From an uncultured Clostridia bacterium (lineage in GTDB: Bacteria; Bacillota; Clostridia; Christensenellales; Aristaeellaceae): a DNA stretch of 6,067 nt. The DNA lies in assembly GCA_947600345.1 (NCBI GenBank), contig CANQGC010000186.1, positions 1 to 6,067 on the forward strand, given 5' to 3'. The position numbers were made by a program, and so were the translations under genes. Positions 1 through 4,991 of this stretch are shown here, one piece after another. Below the pieces are notes generated by a model that had not been told where the DNA came from, did no database searches, and saw only the letters and a list, made by a program, of their open reading frames with translations. The stretch's first letter is position 1, and each line of letters opens with the position of its first letter.

Positions 1-311
1 TAGCCCACCATCCGCTCGTACTCCCCGGAATAGTCATAGCGGGGGGAGATGTTGATGTAATTGGTCGAGATGTCGCCTTCCTCCAATCCCGCAGCCTTGA
101 GTGCGTCCACGATGGCGGCGACGGTGTTGTTCGCCCGCTGCTGAAGCTCGCCCAGATCCTCGCCGGTCATCTGCACGCCTACGGACGCGCTGACCCGGTC
201 GGCCTGCATGTATACGGTGCCCGATCCGCTGACCCGGAGCTCACTCTCCGCCAGCGCGGCGCAGCCCAGCGTCAGGGCCAGCGCCAGCATGATTGCAAAA
301 AGCCTCTTCAC
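1..311 (-). CDS. SIMPL-domain (DUF541) secreted protein, N-terminal part, runs off the left edge
   Basis: 103 codons of the N-terminus are present; the rest lies beyond base 1. The start is taken as GTG (311-309) because AGGAGGA (327-321) lies 10 nt upstream and the reading gives a signal peptide: MKR, a hydrophobic stretch at residues 4-20, and a probable signal peptidase I site after ALA21. The mature part opens with a segment like LRVSGSGTVYMQADR, then a helix with LGELQQRANNTVAAIVDALK and then ISTNYINISPRYDY. This order of strand, helix and strand with a late Tyr-rich segment is typical of the SIMPL family (E. coli YggE relatives), which are exported proteins of poorly known function, often tied to oxidative or envelope stress. 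It is the third gene of the sigma/anti-sigma operon, 15 bp after the anti-sigma stop, so it is probably made under the same control. Family assignment is by recognition of the pattern, not by a search. Confidence 0.82.
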   Translation of the reverse strand, partial: MKRLFAIMLALALTLGCAALAESELRVSGSGTVYMQADRVSASVGVQMTGEDLGELQQRANNTVAAIVDALKAAGLEEGDISTNYINISPRYDYSGEYERMVG

Positions 312-320
312 TCGATTCTA

Positions 321-327
321 TCCTCCT
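321..327 (-). promoter_or_regulatory. Ribosome binding site of the SIMPL gene, overlapping the anti-sigma stop
   Basis: The minus strand reads TGAGGAGGA, so the TGA stop of the anti-sigma gene shares its last A with an AGGAGGA Shine-Dalgarno sequence. It decides the GTG start at 311 over the downstream in-frame ATG at 290, which has no comparable site. The overlap suggests translational coupling of the two genes. Confidence 0.75.
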
Positions 328-1112
328 CATTCGGATTTCAATTCGTTGATCTCGATGTAGACCACCGCGGTGTCGCCCGCCACGTCCGCGGACTCGGAGT
401 TCTGCTCCTCGCCCACGTGGCTGACCGCACTGAGGAAGTCCTCCAGGTACTCCCTGGGCAGCTCCACGCGGTAGACGGCCCAGCCCCCGCCGGTTTGATC
501 CGTGGTGAATTTGCCGCCGTATTCTTCGGTCAGTTCCTCTACGGTCGCGCACGCCGCGGCGAAGTCCTCCGCGCCGTACGCCTTGCGGGCGGCGTAGCTC
601 TCGTCCTGCAGAAGCGTGGAGGCCTCCACGTCGCCGTCCCGGGCGACCACCGCCTGGGTGGGCGAGGCCGCCGCGGCTCCGGATTCGGAAGCCGCATCCT
701 CCGAAGCGGCGACCATCAACGGTTCGACGGCCTTCCTCGCGGGCATGCGCCCCAGCATCGCCGTCGCGCCGAGCACGAGCACCAGCGCCGCGGCAACGGC
801 GTACACCGCGCGCATCCAGCGATGGCTGGAGTTGCGCTTTGCCCGCACGTACGCGGCCGTTCGCTCGTCCGGCCAGGCGTCGCGCCCCGCCTCCTCGCGC
901 ACGGCTCTGCGCCAGCTCGCCTGCGCCTCCAGCGGCACGTCCACCTCCTCGGGCAGGCTGCCCAGCGCATCGCGCACGAGCTTTGCGGCCTCGAATTCCC
1001 TCCTGCAATCCTCACAGGCCGCGGCATGAGCCTCCATCTCGCGCAGCTGGGCGTCCGAGAGCTCTCCGTCCATGTAGGCGTCCAGAAGCCTGCGCAGCTG
1101 TTCACAGTTCAT
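327..1112 (-). CDS. Membrane anti-sigma factor: zinc-finger N-terminus, one TM helix, DUF4349-like outer domain
   Basis: 261 residues. The ATG at 1112 is chosen because AGGAGGG lies 8 nt upstream and the protein then begins MNCEQLRRLLDAYMDGEL, the normal opening of anti-sigma zf-HC2/ZAS modules. Cys3, His29, Cys33 and Cys36 (HAAACEDC) match the zinc-binding HxxxCxxC pattern that binds the partner ECF sigma factor. A single membrane helix lies at about 102-121. The outside part starts with a low-complexity Ala/Ser/Glu linker (about 125-175). It is followed by a compact domain (about 180-256) with DFAAACATVEELTEEYGG, a strand rich in hydrophobic residues and then LPREYLEDFLSAVSHVGE. This resembles the start of DUF4349, but without the coiled coil and C-terminal membrane helix usual there. 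The gene lies 61 bp after the sigma gene, with no terminator between. It should hold the sigma factor at the membrane; the outer domain is the likely sensor (inference). Confidence 0.86.
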   Translation of the reverse strand: MNCEQLRRLLDAYMDGELSDAQLREMEAHAAACEDCRREFEAAKLVRDALGSLPEEVDVPLEAQASWRRAVREEAGRDAWPDERTAAYVRAKRNSSHRWMRAVYAVAAALVLVLGATAMLGRMPARKAVEPLMVAASEDAASESGAAAASPTQAVVARDGDVEASTLLQDESYAARKAYGAEDFAAACATVEELTEEYGGKFTTDQTGGGWAVYRVELPREYLEDFLSAVSHVGEEQNSESADVAGDTAVVYIEINELKSE

Positions 1113-1173
1113 GCGTTCGACCCTCCTATCTCTCCAAACTGAAGCCGGACACCGGTCAATCCGTCTCCGACAG

Positions 1174-1752
1174 TTAGACGCCGGCGGTGTCAAAAAGTTC
1201 CGGATTTTGCTTTAATTTCTCCCGCAATTTTTCCCGGCCCCGGCTGATGCGGGATTTGATCGTGCCCACGTTGATGTTGAGCGCCTGGGCGATCTCCTCG
1301 TAGGCGCAGCCCTGGATGTCGCGCAGAACCACGGCGGCGCGCATGTCCTCGGGCAGCTCCCGTATGGCCTGACGTAGCACGCGGTTGGCCTCGGCGCGCA
1401 CGGCGTGCCCCTCCGGCGAGCCGCGCTCGTCCGCCGGGGCCCAGCCCTCGTCCAGCAGATCGTCCAGCGACGCGCTCTGCTTGTTCTTGCGCCGCCTCAG
1501 CTCGTCCAGGCAGGTGTTCATGGTGATGCGGTACAGCCAGGTGGAGAAGCTGGATTCGCCCTTGAAGCCGCCGATGGCGCGGTAGACGCGCAGCATGGCC
1601 TCCTGCAGGCAGTCCTGCGCGTCCTCGCGGTTCGCGCACAGGCGCAGCGCCACGGCGTACATGCGGCGCTCGTGGTTCGCCATCAGGCGGTTGAACGCCT
1701 CGGGGTCGCCGGAGGAAGCCCGCTCGATCAGCCTTTTCTCGTCGATCTCCAA
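1174..1752 (-). CDS. ECF-family RNA polymerase sigma factor
   Basis: 192 residues, a normal ECF length. Region 2 spans about residues 15-90, with NREDAQDCLQEAMLRVYRA and GESSFSTWLYRITMNTCLDE followed by the basic RRRKNK. Region 4 spans about 125-182, with ELPEDMRAAVVLRDIQG, YEEIAQALNINVGTIKSRIS and the basic tail RGREKLREKL, a helix-turn-helix that binds the -35 element. There is no region 3, as expected for ECF factors. The start is TTG at 1752: AGGAGG (1766-1761) lies 8 nt upstream. The ATG at 1797 lies inside the -10 box of the gene's promoter and the one at 1824 lies in the -35 box, so neither can be on that transcript. It is first in the operon with the zinc-finger anti-sigma gene, its probable inhibitor. 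The linker (about 90-120) is acidic and somewhat long. Regulon unknown. Confidence 0.95.
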   Translation of the reverse strand: MEIDEKRLIERASSGDPEAFNRLMANHERRMYAVALRLCANREDAQDCLQEAMLRVYRAIGGFKGESSFSTWLYRITMNTCLDELRRRKNKQSASLDDLLDEGWAPADERGSPEGHAVRAEANRVLRQAIRELPEDMRAAVVLRDIQGCAYEEIAQALNINVGTIKSRISRGREKLREKLKQNPELFDTAGV

Positions 1753-1760
1753 CCGTCCGC

Positions 1761-1766
1761 CCTCCT
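1761..1766 (-). promoter_or_regulatory. Ribosome binding site that fixes the TTG start of the sigma gene
   Basis: AGGAGG on the minus strand, 8 nt before the in-frame TTG at 1752-1750. With the promoter placed at 1824-1796, it leaves a leader of about 35-40 nt. Confidence 0.8.
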
Positions 1767-1795
1767 CCCATATTCTTGTTTCCAGATACGCTTCC

Positions 1796-1824
1796 ATTAT
1801 ACACAAAACCTGCGCCTTTTGCAA
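1796..1824 (-). promoter_or_regulatory. Housekeeping-type promoter of the sigma/anti-sigma/SIMPL operon
   Basis: On the minus strand, -35 TTGCAA (1824-1819) and a consensus -10 TATAAT (1801-1796) are separated by exactly 17 bp. The predicted transcript start is near 1789. The T-A-T-A-A-T overlaps the ATG at 1797, which rules out that codon as the start of the sigma gene. Confidence 0.82.
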
Positions 1825-1846
1825 CGTCGGATTTATTTTACGTTGC
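1821..1846. repeat. Inverted repeat between the two divergent -35 boxes, possible operator
   Basis: GCAACGT (1821-1827) and ACGTTGC (1840-1846) are perfect 7-bp arms around a 12-bp AT-rich centre. The left arm covers most of the sigma-gene -35 box; the right arm ends 7 bp before the tRNA -35 box. The position suits a dimeric regulator that would act on the sigma promoter, but the arms are short and no regulator is known here. Confidence 0.4.
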
Positions 1847-1853
1847 GAAGGTA

Positions 1854-1882
1854 TTGCAATTTCCCCGCGCGTCCGGTATAAT
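1854..1882 (+). promoter_or_regulatory. Promoter of the tRNA-Leu gene
   Basis: TTGCAA (1854-1859), a 17-bp spacer and TATAAT (1877-1882) lie 10 bp before the first base of the tRNA, giving a very short 5' leader. The hexamers and spacer length are identical to those of the divergent sigma-operon promoter. Confidence 0.87.
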
Positions 1883-1892
1883 AAGGGAGTGC

Positions 1893-1972
1893 GCCGGTGT
1901 GGCGGAATGGCAGACGCACCGCACTCAAAATGCGGCGGTTTATCCGTGCCGGTTCAAGTCCGGCCACCGGCA
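1893..1972 (+). tRNA. tRNA-Leu, anticodon CAA
   Basis: An 80-nt class II tRNA with every arm visible: acceptor stem GCCGGTG (1893-1899) with CACCGGC (1965-1971) and discriminator A1972; a D arm closed by GCG/CGC; anticodon stem CCGCA/TGCGG around the loop CTCAAAA, giving anticodon CAA at 1926-1928; a long variable arm CGG-TTTAT-CCG (1936-1946); and a T stem GCCGG/CCGGC around TTCAAGT (1948-1964). The long variable arm and discriminator A are the leucine identity features. It reads the UUG codon. The 3' CCA is not encoded, so it must be added by nucleotidyltransferase. It is transcribed alone from its own promoter and followed at once by a terminator. Confidence 0.97.
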
Positions 1973-1978
1973 CTCTCA

Positions 1979-2011
1979 GGAGCAGGCGATCGAAAGCCTG
2001 CTCCGTTTTTT
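1979..2011 (+). terminator. Intrinsic terminator of the tRNA-Leu gene
   Basis: A perfect 9-bp stem, GGAGCAGGC (1979-1987) with GCCTGCTCC (1996-2004), an 8-nt loop GATCGAAA, then G and six T (2006-2011). It starts 6 nt after the tRNA. It works for the plus strand only: on the minus strand no T-run follows the stem. Confidence 0.92.
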
Positions 2012-2016
2012 CGCGA

Positions 2017-2125
2017 ATAGCGAGGCGAACTCCCGGCCCCGTCCACTGGTGCCGGGAGTTCGCCGCTTCGACAGGCTTCTTGCCCGCGAAGCGAATCCGC
2101 CTCGCGCCGCCGGATTCCTCGCTAT
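2017..2125. repeat. Nested inverted repeats able to form a four-way junction, between convergent genes
   Basis: The 109 bp hold four perfect inverted repeats in a nested, nearly gap-free order. The closing stem is ATAGCGAGG (2017-2025) with CCTCGCTAT (2117-2125). Inside it are arm 1, 2024-2037 with 2051-2064 (14 bp, or 12 bp if the closing stem takes its outer pairs); arm 2, CGCTTCG (2064-2070) with CGAAGCG (2087-2093) and an inner GGC-TTCTT-GCC; and arm 3, AATCCG (2094-2099) with CGGATT (2111-2116). Only base 2063 is left unpaired at the junction. The right edge contains the stop codon of the NlpC/P60 gene (2124-2122), so the block would be the 3' untranslated region of that transcript. No T-run follows on the minus strand. 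It could be an RNA stability or termination element, a palindromic repeat element, or a DNA cruciform. The inverted repeats are seen; any function is unknown. Confidence 0.6.
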
Positions 2126-4122
2126 GCGGCCTCCTGCCCGTCCGCCTGGGCGTCCTGCGCTGGGGCGGACAGCGCGTCCAGCCGCCGTCCGTAGGCGTGG
2201 AGCAGCTTCGCCAGCTCCTCCCGCTTGAGCGGCGCGTCCCCTTCGACGCCGCCCAGCGTATCCGCGTCCATCGGGATCTCCTGCATCCGCGCGAGCTCCT
2301 CCAGCGCGGCGATCACCTCGCCGCCGCGCACCGCGCCGTCCGGTTCGAACGCGCCCTCCCGCGCGCCCGCCATGAGGCCCGCTTCCGCCACCCAGGCGAT
2401 GGCGATTCTCGAGGGATCGTCCTCCGTCACATCGCCGAAGGGATACGGCGGAACCGGCGTGGGCGCGGGGATGGCCGTGGCCGTCGGGGTCGGGCGCGGC
2501 GACAGCTCCGGCGCGGGTTCCGGCGTCGCCTCCGGCTCGGAGCCGGGCGCTCCCGCCAGCTTCCACAGCGCGTAGGCCAGCTCGCCCCGGGTGGCCTCCA
2601 TGCCGATGCCGAAGCTGCCGTCGATGTCCAGCGCCGCCATCACGCCGCTCTCAAGGCAGTAGGCCGCGTCGTCGTGGTACCTCAGCATCTCCGGGAAGTC
2701 ATAGTGCTTGCCCGGCAGCCGGGCGTAGCAGGGCATGAAGGCCATGTTGATCGCGCCCAGCCAGGTCTTCCCGCTGCCGCGCTTCACGTCCAGCGTGTTG
2801 ATCATCACGTTCCGGGTGCGCAGTATCTTGCCGGTGTCGGGGCTGACGATGCTGCTGACCGTGCTGACCACGTAGTACTTGCCGTTCACCTTGCCCAGGT
2901 ACAGCATCTCGTGGCCATCGAAGCAGAGCGCCGCGCCCAGGGGCAGCTCGTCGAGCATCAGGCGCTTCTCCTCCAGCGGCATGTAGTGCATGTCGATCTT
3001 CTCCACGTTCATCTCCGCCTGCCAGTTTCCGTTGCGGCCGATTTTCAGGCCGAAGCACGCGTAGATCGTGTGGATCATGCCGGAGCAGTCATCCACATCC
3101 AGCATTCCGCCCCAGCCGTAGGCGTCGCCCAGGCAGCCGAGCGCCACCGTGGCGACGTTCTCCATCGTCAGCGGCAGGTAACCCGCGCTGACCCTGGCGG
3201 TCTCCGGGATCAGCGCCATACGCTTTTCATAGCTTCCGTCGTCGCGGCGAACCGGCAGGTACACCACGTAGTTGTGGTAGGGCGAGCGGTTTCCCACGAG
3301 CGTGCCTGGCTTCAGATCGGTGACCAGCTCCAGCGCCGTTCCGATGGTCAGCATGCGCCGCGCCGTCTCCGGGTGGGAGTTGGAGGCGTCGGTGTACTCC
3401 TTGTTTCCGTAGACCACCAGCAGCCGGTCCTGCGGAAAGTCCCAGGCGGAGAGCCACTCCTCCCGGCTGGCGCAGATGGCCACGTCCTCCACCGGCACCC
3501 AGCCGGAGCAGCTGGAGATGCGCACCGACAGGTACTTACCGTCGGCGGAGGTGGTGTAGATCAGCATCGGCTCGTTCACCCGGACGCCGCTGAGGGCCTG
3601 GTAGTCGAAGTCCGGATCGTTCGGATCGTCCAGCAGCGGCTCCGGGCTGGGGAACACCCGAAGCAGCGTCCGCACCACGGCGATTCCATAGCGCAGCGGC
3701 ATGTTCGCCGTCGCCGCGGGGTCGATGGAGTTTTCGATCATGGCCTCAAAGTACGCCCAGTCGGCCTCCCTGCCGTCGCCGTCATAGGTCTTGCCGAGGT
3801 AGTACTCGGCGTCGTCCGTGGCGGAGGCGCGGATGTCCTCGTTGCGCTTCAGGCCGTCGAAGGTGGCGGCCTCGCCGCGCAGATCCATCACCATGGTCTC
3901 CGGCCTGGCGGAGGTATCCCGGTTGAACGCCGCGATCTCCTCCGGAGTCAGTATGGCCTCCCGGGAGCCCGGCTGGCGGTCCGCCCAGTAGGACGCGGCG
4001 GACATCTCCGCCGTCACGTCCGGCATGTAGGTGACCCCGGCGGCCAGCGCGGACTGCGCCGCGAGGGCGGCTGCGAGAATCGCCAGCAGCAGCCAGGCTG
4101 CGCACTTTCGTTGGTTTGACAT
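2122..4122 (-). CDS. Secreted NlpC/P60 cell-wall hydrolase with SH3 region and SLH-like repeats
   Basis: 666 residues. The ATG at 4122 is chosen for AGGAGG (4137-4132) 9 nt upstream and because the protein then begins with a signal peptide (basic NQRK, hydrophobic 8-27, AXA site near 28). Domain order by recognition: an N-terminal N_NLPC_P60-like region (about 35-165, with ILTPEEIAAFNRD); SH3-like segments (about 172-310, with SSCSGWVPVEDVAIC); and a papain-like NlpC/P60 core (about 318-465). In the core, GDAYGWGGMLDVDDCSG holds the probable nucleophile Cys346 and FDGHEMLYLG the catalytic His404. The usual third polar residue is not evident: VVS (418-420) stands where IHA is common. The C-terminus has SLH-like repeats at about 474-525 (ATRGELAYALWKLAG), 561-613 (FGDV, GAFEPDGAVRGGE) and a short degenerate one at about 620-648 (LKREELAKLL). 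A Thr/Pro/Glu linker (526-560) separates the first two. It probably cuts peptidoglycan stem peptides while held in the wall. The two-component regulator gene is divergent from it. Confidence 0.87.
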   Translation of the reverse strand: MSNQRKCAAWLLLAILAAALAAQSALAAGVTYMPDVTAEMSAASYWADRQPGSREAILTPEEIAAFNRDTSARPETMVMDLRGEAATFDGLKRNEDIRASATDDAEYYLGKTYDGDGREADWAYFEAMIENSIDPAATANMPLRYGIAVVRTLLRVFPSPEPLLDDPNDPDFDYQALSGVRVNEPMLIYTTSADGKYLSVRISSCSGWVPVEDVAICASREEWLSAWDFPQDRLLVVYGNKEYTDASNSHPETARRMLTIGTALELVTDLKPGTLVGNRSPYHNYVVYLPVRRDDGSYEKRMALIPETARVSAGYLPLTMENVATVALGCLGDAYGWGGMLDVDDCSGMIHTIYACFGLKIGRNGNWQAEMNVEKIDMHYMPLEEKRLMLDELPLGAALCFDGHEMLYLGKVNGKYYVVSTVSSIVSPDTGKILRTRNVMINTLDVKRGSGKTWLGAINMAFMPCYARLPGKHYDFPEMLRYHDDAAYCLESGVMAALDIDGSFGIGMEATRGELAYALWKLAGAPGSEPEATPEPAPELSPRPTPTATAIPAPTPVPPYPFGDVTEDDPSRIAIAWVAEAGLMAGAREGAFEPDGAVRGGEVIAALEELARMQEIPMDADTLGGVEGDAPLKREELAKLLHAYGRRLDALSAPAQDAQADGQEAA

Positions 4123-4151
4123 GTGGACATTCCTCCTTCCCCCGCGCCACC

Positions 4152-4176
4152 GGCAAACCGCCGCGCAGGCAAACCG
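4152..4176. promoter_or_regulatory. Tandem 9-bp direct repeats, possible regulator binding site
   Basis: GGCAAACCG occurs at 4152-4160 and again at 4168-4176, with starts 16 bp apart. They lie within a larger inverted pair, CACCGGC (4148-4154) and GCCGGTG (4177-4183). On the minus strand the unit reads CGGTTTGCC. LytTR-domain regulators bind pairs of direct repeats containing GTT, but their usual spacing is about 21-22 bp start to start, so the fit is partial. The site would sit about 30-54 bp upstream of the regulator's -35 box and in the leader of the NlpC/P60 gene. Confidence 0.35.
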
Positions 4177-4205
4177 GCCGGTGCGAAAAATCGTTCCGAA
4201 ATATT

Positions 4206-4234
4206 TTGATTTTTTCCGCAAATTGTGCTATTAT
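4206..4234 (+). promoter_or_regulatory. Promoter of the LytTR response regulator gene, possibly bidirectional at its -10 box
   Basis: TTGATT (4206-4211), a 17-bp spacer and TATTAT (4229-4234), with TG one base before the -10 box (extended -10). The expected transcript start is near 4241, leaving a leader of about 30 nt. On the opposite strand bases 4235-4230 read TATAAT, a consensus -10 pointing at the NlpC/P60 gene, but no -35 is recognisable 15-18 bp upstream of it. Confidence 0.7.
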
Positions 4235-4271
4235 AGTGGAGTATGTTGAACAGAGGGGAGGCCGGGCCGCC

Positions 4272-4991
4272 GTGTATGAAATCGCGATCTGCGACGATGA
4301 CGCCGCGTTTGCTGCCGAATTCCGGGCGCTGCTGACGGACGTGATGGCCGAGCGCGGCGCCGCTTACCGCCTGTCCGCCTTCTCCGATCCCACCGCGCTG
4401 CTGAGCGCGCTGAACGGTGGCGCGAGCTTCAACCTGATCTTCCTGGACATACTCTTCGGCACCGAGAAGGGCCTGCGCTTCGCGCGGCTGCTGCGGGAGC
4501 GGGACAGGAACCTCGACGTGGTCTTCGTGACCACCAACCCGGAGTACGCCGTCGAGGGCTACTCCGCCTTCCCGCTGTCCTTCCTGCTCAAACCCATCGA
4601 CCGCGGGCATCTCGCGGCGGTGATGGACCGCTTTCTGGAGAAGCACACGCCCCACATGCTGCGCCTGTCCGTGCCCCGGGGCACGATGCGCCTGCCGGTT
4701 TCGGACGTGATCTACTTCGAGATCTACGGCCACACCATCGTGATTCACCTGCGCGACGGCAGCAGCGAATCCTGGTCGGGCACGCTGAAGGACCTGGAGG
4801 ACGCGCTTCCCCAGAGCTGCTTCGTGCGCCCCAACCGCAGCTACCTGGTCAACCTGGAGCACATCGTCGTGTTCGGGAGCGCCGGGCTCCGGCTCTCCTC
4901 GGGCGAAACCGTGCCCGTCAGCAAGAGCGCCTACGCAAAGGTGCAGTCCAGCCTGATCGAATACGACGAGCGCAGACCTTCCAGCCGCTAG
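4272..4991 (+). CDS. LytTR-family (AgrA-like) response regulator
   Basis: 239 residues. The start is GTG at 4272: AGGGGAGG (4254-4261) lies 10 nt upstream and the protein then begins MYEIAICDDD, the exact opening of a receiver domain; the earlier in-frame ATG at 4116 lies upstream of the promoter. Receiver domain (about 1-122): acidic Asp8-Asp10, phospho-acceptor Asp59 (LIFLDI), Thr87 (VFVTT) and Lys107 (FLLKPI). LytTR DNA-binding domain (about 129-232): LRLPVSDVIYFEIYGHTIVIHL, then LEDALPQSCFVRPNRSYLVNLEHI and VPVSKSAYAKV, all family hallmarks. Such regulators control toxins, bacteriocins, competence or wall genes by binding paired direct repeats. The convergent GHKL kinase is the probable partner and the divergent wall hydrolase a candidate target, with autoregulation also likely. 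No AgrB/AgrD peptide genes are in the window. Confidence 0.93.
   Translation: MYEIAICDDDAAFAAEFRALLTDVMAERGAAYRLSAFSDPTALLSALNGGASFNLIFLDILFGTEKGLRFARLLRERDRNLDVVFVTTNPEYAVEGYSAFPLSFLLKPIDRGHLAAVMDRFLEKHTPHMLRLSVPRGTMRLPVSDVIYFEIYGHTIVIHLRDGSSESWSGTLKDLEDALPQSCFVRPNRSYLVNLEHIVVFGSAGLRLSSGETVPVSKSAYAKVQSSLIEYDERRPSSR

Noticed and set aside
257..270. A lipobox in the SIMPL signal peptide (TLGC at residues 14-17)
   Set aside because: The -3 position is Thr and the -2 position Leu, a poor match to the lipobox, while an ALA signal peptidase I site follows at residues 19-21.
417..1142. A 241-codon plus-strand frame opposite the anti-sigma gene
   Set aside because: Antisense to a gene with clear zinc-finger and membrane features; no start site signal and no domain.
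1979..2064. A bidirectional terminator serving the NlpC/P60 gene as well
   Set aside because: On the minus strand neither the 14-bp hairpin (2064-2024) nor the tRNA terminator stem is followed by a T-run, so intrinsic termination from that side is not supported by the sequence.
2017..2125. Reading the four-way junction as a tRNA or an integron attC site
   Set aside because: The stems and loops do not fit a tRNA (no T-loop sequence, closing stem of 9 bp, arm 1 of 12 bp), and the attC core motifs RYYYAAC/GTTRRRY are not at the ends; no integrase is nearby.
1897..4119. A 740-codon open frame on the plus strand
   Set aside because: It runs antisense through the NlpC/P60 gene and begins inside the tRNA. 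Its translation is rich in Arg, His and Gly with no recognisable domain, which is the usual shadow of a GC-rich gene.
4186..4202. GGAAC on the minus strand in the hydrolase leader as an ECF -35 element
   Set aside because: No CGTC- or CGTA-like -10 element lies 15-18 bp downstream, so a second, sigma-dependent promoter for the hydrolase is not supported.
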